This document shows positions 60,302-64,000 of a stretch of 64,000 nucleotides of DNA, one piece after another; position 1 is the first letter of the stretch; the number at the start of each line of letters is the position of its first letter. Made by a program: the position numbers and the translations under genes. The stretch is from Flavobacterium sp. LC2016-01 (GTDB lineage: Bacteria; Bacteroidota; Bacteroidia; Flavobacteriales; Flavobacteriaceae), in NCBI RefSeq assembly GCF_009711135.1, contig NZ_WMIC01000010.1:124001-188000 (forward strand), in the 5' to 3' direction. A model generated the notes under the pieces. That model did no database searches. It was not told the origin of the DNA and saw only the letters and a list, made by a program, of their open reading frames with translations.

Positions 60302-61162
60302 ATGAAAAATCAGGTTTATTATAAAACGGCGAATATTGATGGTCTTACTATTTTTTATCGCGAAACAGGTGTTCGTAAAGATTCGACCTTATTATTGCTT
60401 CATGGTTTTCCATCTTCATCGCATATGTATAGGGATCTTATAGCAATTCTGTCCGAATCATTTCATGTAATTGCTCCTGATTATCCTGGTTTTGGGCAAA
60501 GTAGTGCGCCAACGCTTCAGGAATACAATTACACATTTGATACTCTATCCGATACGATAGAACATTTTATAGATCATCTGGATCTTCGAAATATAAACCT
60601 TTATATACAAGATTATGGCGGACCGATCGGAATGAGAATTGCACTACGCAGACCAGAGCTTATTTCCTCTCTGATCATTCAAAACGCTAATGCCTATCTG
60701 GAAGGTCTTGGCGAAGCATTGGCTCCGTTAACAGCTTATATTGAAAATCAGAATAATGAAACAGAAAGCAAAGCCAGATTTTTTTTAACGCTCGAAGCAA
60801 CCAAATGGCAATACTTCAATGGTGCTGAAAATGTAGACAAAATAAGTCCCGACAGCTATACCTTGGATCAATACTATTTAGACCGTCCGGGAAATGATTT
60901 GATACAATTAGCATTGTTTAGAGATTACGGCAGTAACGTAATGAAATATGATGATTGGCAGGATTATTTTAGAAAACATCAGCCACCAGCGCTAGTTGTT
61001 TGGGGAAAAAATGATGTAATGTTTGTTTCAGCCGGAGGTGATGCCTATAAAAAAGATCTTCCTAATGCTCAGGTTTTCCAAATTAATGGAGGACATTTTC
61101 TACTCGAAGAACATCATAGTACAGTGGCTCAATATATACATGATTTTTTAAGCCATTTATAG
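60302..61162 (+). CDS. Alpha/beta hydrolase, haloalkane-dehalogenase-like, paralogue
   Basis: Hydrolase of 286 aa with HGFPSSSHMYRDL (34-46), nucleophile Asp104 in YIQDYGGPIG and catalytic His265 in NGGHFLLEEHHS. It matches the 53583 enzyme in the core (DYxxPIG, YFRKHxPxxLxVxGKxD) but differs in the cap. Asp nucleophile again suggests dehalogenase, epoxide or related chemistry. Its position divergent from AraC copy B implies inducible expression. Confidence 0.86.
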   Translation: MKNQVYYKTANIDGLTIFYRETGVRKDSTLLLLHGFPSSSHMYRDLIAILSESFHVIAPDYPGFGQSSAPTLQEYNYTFDTLSDTIEHFIDHLDLRNINLYIQDYGGPIGMRIALRRPELISSLIIQNANAYLEGLGEALAPLTAYIENQNNETESKARFFLTLEATKWQYFNGAENVDKISPDSYTLDQYYLDRPGNDLIQLALFRDYGSNVMKYDDWQDYFRKHQPPALVVWGKNDVMFVSAGGDAYKKDLPNAQVFQINGGHFLLEEHHSTVAQYIHDFLSHL

Positions 61163-61218
61163 GAACAATATTTAAAAGATATTAGTTTGTTAAATTATTT
61201 TAAAGCATGGTTAATTAT

Positions 61219-61226
61219 TACATTTG
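61219..61226 (+). promoter_or_regulatory. Possible -7 element for the Crp/Fnr gene at 61285
   Basis: TACATTTG fits TAnnTTTG 58 bases before the start codon. No good -33 at 20 bases, so this is a weak call. Confidence 0.3.
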
Positions 61227-61284
61227 TTATGATATTGAAAAAAGATTATACTCATTTATCAGCTGTTTGTAATATTTAAATAAC

Positions 61285-61863
61285 ATGGAAAAATTATCAA
61301 TTAGGGATATTTTTAAAGGAATCGAATTTTCTGAATCGGATGTAGCAATAGCAGAAAAAAAGTTCACAGAGATTTTTGTAGAAAAAGGAAGTATTTTGCT
61401 TACTCCGGGAGAATTTGTACCTTATCAGTATTTTGTTTATGAAGGCTGTTTGAGAACCTATTTTATTACCGAAGCTGGTAAAGAATATACGTTGCAATTT
61501 GCAGTAAATGACTGGTGGATTAGTGATTATACAGCTTTTTTTACCGATCAAAAATCTATGTTTTATATTGATTGTGTCAAAAATGCTACGATTTATAAAA
61601 TATCAAAACAAGGTATGGAAGAACTTTATAAAGAAGTTCCGCAGATTGAAAGTTTTTTCAGAATTAAAATGGAGCGCTTCTTCGGAACCTATCAAAAAAG
61701 AATCTTATCTGATCTTGCGATGACTGCGGAGGAAAAATACTTAAGATTTTTGAAATCGTATCCGGATATCGAAAAACATATAAAGAATTATCATTTAGCT
61801 TCGTATCTGGGAATTACGACAGAGAGTTTAAGCAGAGTGAGAAGCGAGCTGATGAAAAAATAG
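61285..61863 (+). CDS. Crp/Fnr-family regulator
   Basis: Regulator of 192 aa with the beta-roll (LTPGEFVPYQYFVYEGCLRTYFITEAGKEYTLQFAVNDWW, partly quoted; about 38-75) and a short C-terminal HTH (NYHLASYLGITTESLSRVRSEL). No Cys cluster. It resembles the 46091 regulator in both halves (LQFAV, AxxYLGI), so they are paralogues. It follows the hydrolase gene by 122 bases and ends in its own terminator. Confidence 0.83.
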   Translation: MEKLSIRDIFKGIEFSESDVAIAEKKFTEIFVEKGSILLTPGEFVPYQYFVYEGCLRTYFITEAGKEYTLQFAVNDWWISDYTAFFTDQKSMFYIDCVKNATIYKISKQGMEELYKEVPQIESFFRIKMERFFGTYQKRILSDLAMTAEEKYLRFLKSYPDIEKHIKNYHLASYLGITTESLSRVRSELMKK

Positions 61864-61873
61864 CATAATTTAA

Positions 61874-61905
61874 AAGGCTGTAAAATTATTTACAGCCTTA
61901 CTTTT
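61874..61905 (+). terminator. Terminator after the Crp/Fnr gene
   Basis: Perfect 11-bp stem (61874-61884 and 61889-61899), ATTA loop, then ACTTTTT. It separates the gene from the convergent hydrolase at 61910. Confidence 0.8.
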
Positions 61906-61909
61906 TAAA

Positions 61910-62968
61910 TTATTTTTGATCCACCATTTTGATGAAATTGATAACTCCTTTCATATAAAAAGGCTGTTCATCATACATACTTAAATGACTGCCTTTTGCG
62001 CAATATAAGTATTGACCATCTTTGACCTGTTTACTCATCCATTTCATATGTTCGGGATCCATTTCGTCGTACTTCGCACCAATCATTAATGTCGGAACGT
62101 AAATTTCTTTTAGACGCTGGCTGACATCCCAATCTTTCAGACTTCCGATAAAACCAAATTCACTTGGCCCCTGAAGCTTCATATAATAGGGTTGATTGAG
62201 TTTGCCTAATGCTCTGTTCAACGGTTCAGGCCAATTTTCAACTGGAATTCTGCAAATGAATTTGGAATAAAAATTCTTCATCACCAATTCCATATATTTA
62301 GGATTTCCGTAGTCATTTTTTTCGGCCAGTTTATTGATACTGTCCAATGCCTGAGGTTCTATTTGTTTTGTCAGTTCTTGCTGAACATATCGGTTAAATT
62401 CTTTTCCACTTGAAGACATGTTTGAAACAATCATCGCCTTAAGATTGTTTTGATATTTAACAGCGTATTCCATCGCAAGTAAACCTCCCCAGGAATGCCC
62501 GAACAGATAAAAGTTATCCTTGTTCAATCCTAATGCTTTGCGTACCTGTTCGACTTCTTCTACGGCTCTTGCTATACTATGTCGTGTAGTGTCATTCGGT
62601 TTGTCAGAGTTGCCAGAACCGAGTTCGTCGTAATAATAGAATTCGATGCCTTCACCCGGAAAAAAACTTTCAAAAACTTCAAGATAATCGTGTGGAAAAC
62701 CTGGTCCGCCTGCCAATAATAATACTTTTATTTTCGGATTATTGCCAATACGTTTTGTCCAGACTTTGTATTTTCCATTTGGAGTAGAAACCGGAACCAT
62801 CGTTACGCCACCAGTTTGAATCTGTGTCGAATCATGGCTGAAATAATTTATTTCATTTGATTTTTCGTGTTTTGAAAAAGAGCAAGAGCTCAACAGTACA
62901 GTAGTTAGCAATAGCATTGATTGCCATAGAAATCCTTTGGATAATTTGGGGCTTCTTAATTTAGTCAT
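61910..62968 (-). CDS. Proline iminopeptidase-like lipoprotein hydrolase
   Basis: Alpha/beta hydrolase of 352 aa anchored by a lipobox (LLSSC, Cys29). S33-type motifs are clear: LLLAGGPGFPHDYLE (the HGGPG oxyanion loop, with His replaced by Ala), YYDELGSGNSDKP (consensus DQRGxGxS) and nucleophile Ser159 in GHSWGG; the His lies near KGSHLSMYDEQ. It would release N-terminal proline or cleave a small amide in the periplasm. The TTCAC-CTAT-GTTAA dyad-like sequence upstream is shared with the peroxiredoxin/Crp promoter region. Confidence 0.85.
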   Translation of the reverse strand: MTKLRSPKLSKGFLWQSMLLLTTVLLSSCSFSKHEKSNEINYFSHDSTQIQTGGVTMVPVSTPNGKYKVWTKRIGNNPKIKVLLLAGGPGFPHDYLEVFESFFPGEGIEFYYYDELGSGNSDKPNDTTRHSIARAVEEVEQVRKALGLNKDNFYLFGHSWGGLLAMEYAVKYQNNLKAMIVSNMSSSGKEFNRYVQQELTKQIEPQALDSINKLAEKNDYGNPKYMELVMKNFYSKFICRIPVENWPEPLNRALGKLNQPYYMKLQGPSEFGFIGSLKDWDVSQRLKEIYVPTLMIGAKYDEMDPEHMKWMSKQVKDGQYLYCAKGSHLSMYDEQPFYMKGVINFIKMVDQK

Positions 62969-63018
62969 AGATTTTTATTTAAAGAAGCACAAATATCTGT
63001 ATAGATTTATACCTGCAC

Positions 63019-63035
63019 ATTCACCTATGTTAAGA
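63019..63035 (-). promoter_or_regulatory. Candidate operator, degenerate copy
   Basis: ACCTATGTTAA (63023-63033) repeats the right part of the perfect dyad at 63790. The left half is TTCAC rather than TTAAC. It lies about 55 bases upstream of the proline-iminopeptidase-like gene. Confidence 0.5.
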
Positions 63036-63064
63036 AACGGTATTTTTTTTGCGAAAAATTCCGA

Positions 63065-63703
63065 TCAGATATTTTTTCTGATTCGGCTCAACGATTGAGG
63101 CGCTACATCAAGGTAAGAGGCGATGTAATAATTGTTGAACATATTAAGTAAATACGGTTCATCTTTTAGAAACTTTTTATAACGTTCTGTGGCAGAAAGT
63201 GTCAGCAATGTAGCAACACGATCATAAATCATAATAAAAGCTCTTTCGTTTATGATTCGGATCCATCGTTCAAATAGTATAGAATTGTCGGAAAGAAAGC
63301 GAACATGCTCTCTCGAAAAACGAATTGCAGTTACCTCTGATAAGGTCTCGATTGATATTGTTGCCGGTTCACCAGATAAAAAACTTTTATAATCTACAGC
63401 AAAAGTATTTTTTACAGAACCTTCAGGTTTGTTGAAATGAAAAAACCAGGTAATAGTTTTACCATTATGATTGGTAAAGTATGAAATGCCTTCACCACTG
63501 ATTATAAAATGGATGTATCTGCAATCTGAACCTGCATCTAATAACCTGCTTCCTTTTTCATAGGTAACCAGTTCGCAATGTTTGGAAATCATGGTCATCG
63601 TTTTTGCATCGAGATCAAAATCTTTAGATACAAATTCAAAGAAAGGAATCGCAAAATGCTGTTCGGCTGGAATTTTTGAGATATCTAAAGTAGGGTGATC
63701 CAT
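63065..63703 (-). CDS. Crp/Fnr-family regulator with long N-terminus
   Basis: Regulator of 212 aa. The N-terminal beta-roll (KGSRLLDAGSDCRYIHFIISGEGISYFTN, partly quoted) is preceded by about 45 extra residues (MDHPTLDISKIPAEQHFAIPFFE). The HTH is near the C-terminus (NNYYIASYLDVAPQSLSRIRKNI). It is divergent from the peroxiredoxin-like gene. The perfect dyad at 63790-63805 sits between them, and a degenerate copy lies upstream of the hydrolase gene it faces, so it probably controls both. Confidence 0.83.
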   Translation of the reverse strand: MDHPTLDISKIPAEQHFAIPFFEFVSKDFDLDAKTMTMISKHCELVTYEKGSRLLDAGSDCRYIHFIISGEGISYFTNHNGKTITWFFHFNKPEGSVKNTFAVDYKSFLSGEPATISIETLSEVTAIRFSREHVRFLSDNSILFERWIRIINERAFIMIYDRVATLLTLSATERYKKFLKDEPYLLNMFNNYYIASYLDVAPQSLSRIRKNI

Positions 63704-63789
63704 AATAAAAAAATGAAGGAGATACTTTCGTATTAGTGTACAAAAATAATTAATAATACTATATTTTTTATCTTCTTCCGATGACGAAA

Positions 63790-63805
63790 TTAACCTATGT
63801 TAATG
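63790..63805. promoter_or_regulatory. Perfect dyad ATTAAC-CTAT-GTTAAT, candidate Crp-type operator
   Basis: 6-bp arms with a 4-bp spacer (63790-63805), midway between the divergent Crp/Fnr gene (start 63703) and the peroxiredoxin-like gene (start 63863). The geometry resembles short Crp/Fnr sites. A partly matching copy is at 63019. Confidence 0.6.
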
Positions 63806-63862
63806 TAAATGAGCTTTGTAATTTGGAACTTTGCATCGTTATAATATTTAAAATAAAATTCG

Positions 63863-64000
63863 ATGGAATTAACACATAATAAGAAAGTTACGTTAGAGAT
63901 TGGTGATCGTATACCAGCCTTTAAATTAAAAAATCAGGATCATGAATTATGGGACAGCAAAGATAACACATTGGGATATCTCAGTATTGTTTATTTTTAT
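63863..64000 (+). CDS. Peroxiredoxin/thioredoxin-fold protein, 5' part
   Basis: 46 codons visible, running off the window end in frame: MELTHNKKVTLEIGDRIPAF...TLGYLSIVYFY. The IGDRIPAFKLKNQDHELW opening and the IVYFY strand are those of AhpC/TSA peroxiredoxins (Bcp type). The catalytic cysteine would follow just beyond the edge, so the call rests on the N-terminus only. Its promoter region is shared with the divergent Crp/Fnr regulator. Confidence 0.65.
   Translation, partial: MELTHNKKVTLEIGDRIPAFKLKNQDHELWDSKDNTLGYLSIVYFY

Noticed and set aside
1..64000. Prophage, integron, CRISPR, transposon or restriction/toxin systems
   Set aside because: No integrase, transposase, Cas, phage structural or toxin-antitoxin-like gene, and no regularly spaced repeat array, was found by reading.

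Overview
The window looks like chromosome of a Flavobacterium-type Bacteroidota. The DNA is AT-rich. It carries a SusC/SusD pair with an ECF sigma/FecR switch, a GLPGLI protein, carboxypeptidase-regulatory-like TonB proteins and HisKA_2/TPR kinases. Several promoters match the Bacteroidota -7 element TAnnTTTG. No rRNA, tRNA, CRISPR array, integrase or transposase was seen.

Region 1 (1-10.2 kb) is a xylan/plant-wall locus. It holds the 3' end of a GH43-like gene, a GH8 enzyme of the reducing-end xylose-releasing type, two GH9 enzymes, a CE1-type esterase and a FecA-like TonB receptor. A strong bidirectional terminator separates the + strand operon from the convergent second GH9 gene.

Region 2 (10.4-21.5 kb) is a sugar-use operon under a divergent AraC regulator: MFS sugar porter, DUF5107-TPR protein, GH35 and GH2. 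It has no SusC/D. Two 11-bp direct repeats 21 bp apart sit between the regulator and the porter and look like an AraC operator.

Region 3 (21.6-27.6 kb) holds small-molecule enzymes: an azoreductase-like flavoprotein, a GNAT, two paralogous exported epoxide hydrolases, a DUF2798 protein and an unknown protein. A 115-bp control region is duplicated upstream of two of these transcription units.

Region 4 (27.9-37.0 kb) is a complete signal-transducing uptake locus: ECF sigma, FecR, STN-type SusC, SusD-like lipoprotein, calcineurin-like phosphoesterase and GDPD lipoprotein. The two phosphodiesterase-type enzymes, with no glycoside hydrolase, suggest scavenging of a phosphodiester such as a phospholipid headgroup or teichoic-type polymer rather than a plain glycan.

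Region 5 (37.0-46.7 kb) mixes a small unknown protein, an aldo/keto reductase, GAPDH, a PPOX-family flavoprotein, a GLPGLI/outer-membrane receptor pair, a pirin and a Crp/Fnr regulator.

Region 6 (46.8-64 kb) is dominated by regulators: a TPR histidine kinase, two NtrC-type activators, two AraC proteins and two more Crp/Fnr proteins. They surround a seven-gene operon of DUF417, AhpD-like, DUF1348 (twice), two alpha/beta hydrolases and YceI, which looks like electrophile/oxidant detoxification. One NtrC-type activator lacks the Walker B glutamate and has an altered GAFTGA loop. The window ends inside a peroxiredoxin-like gene.
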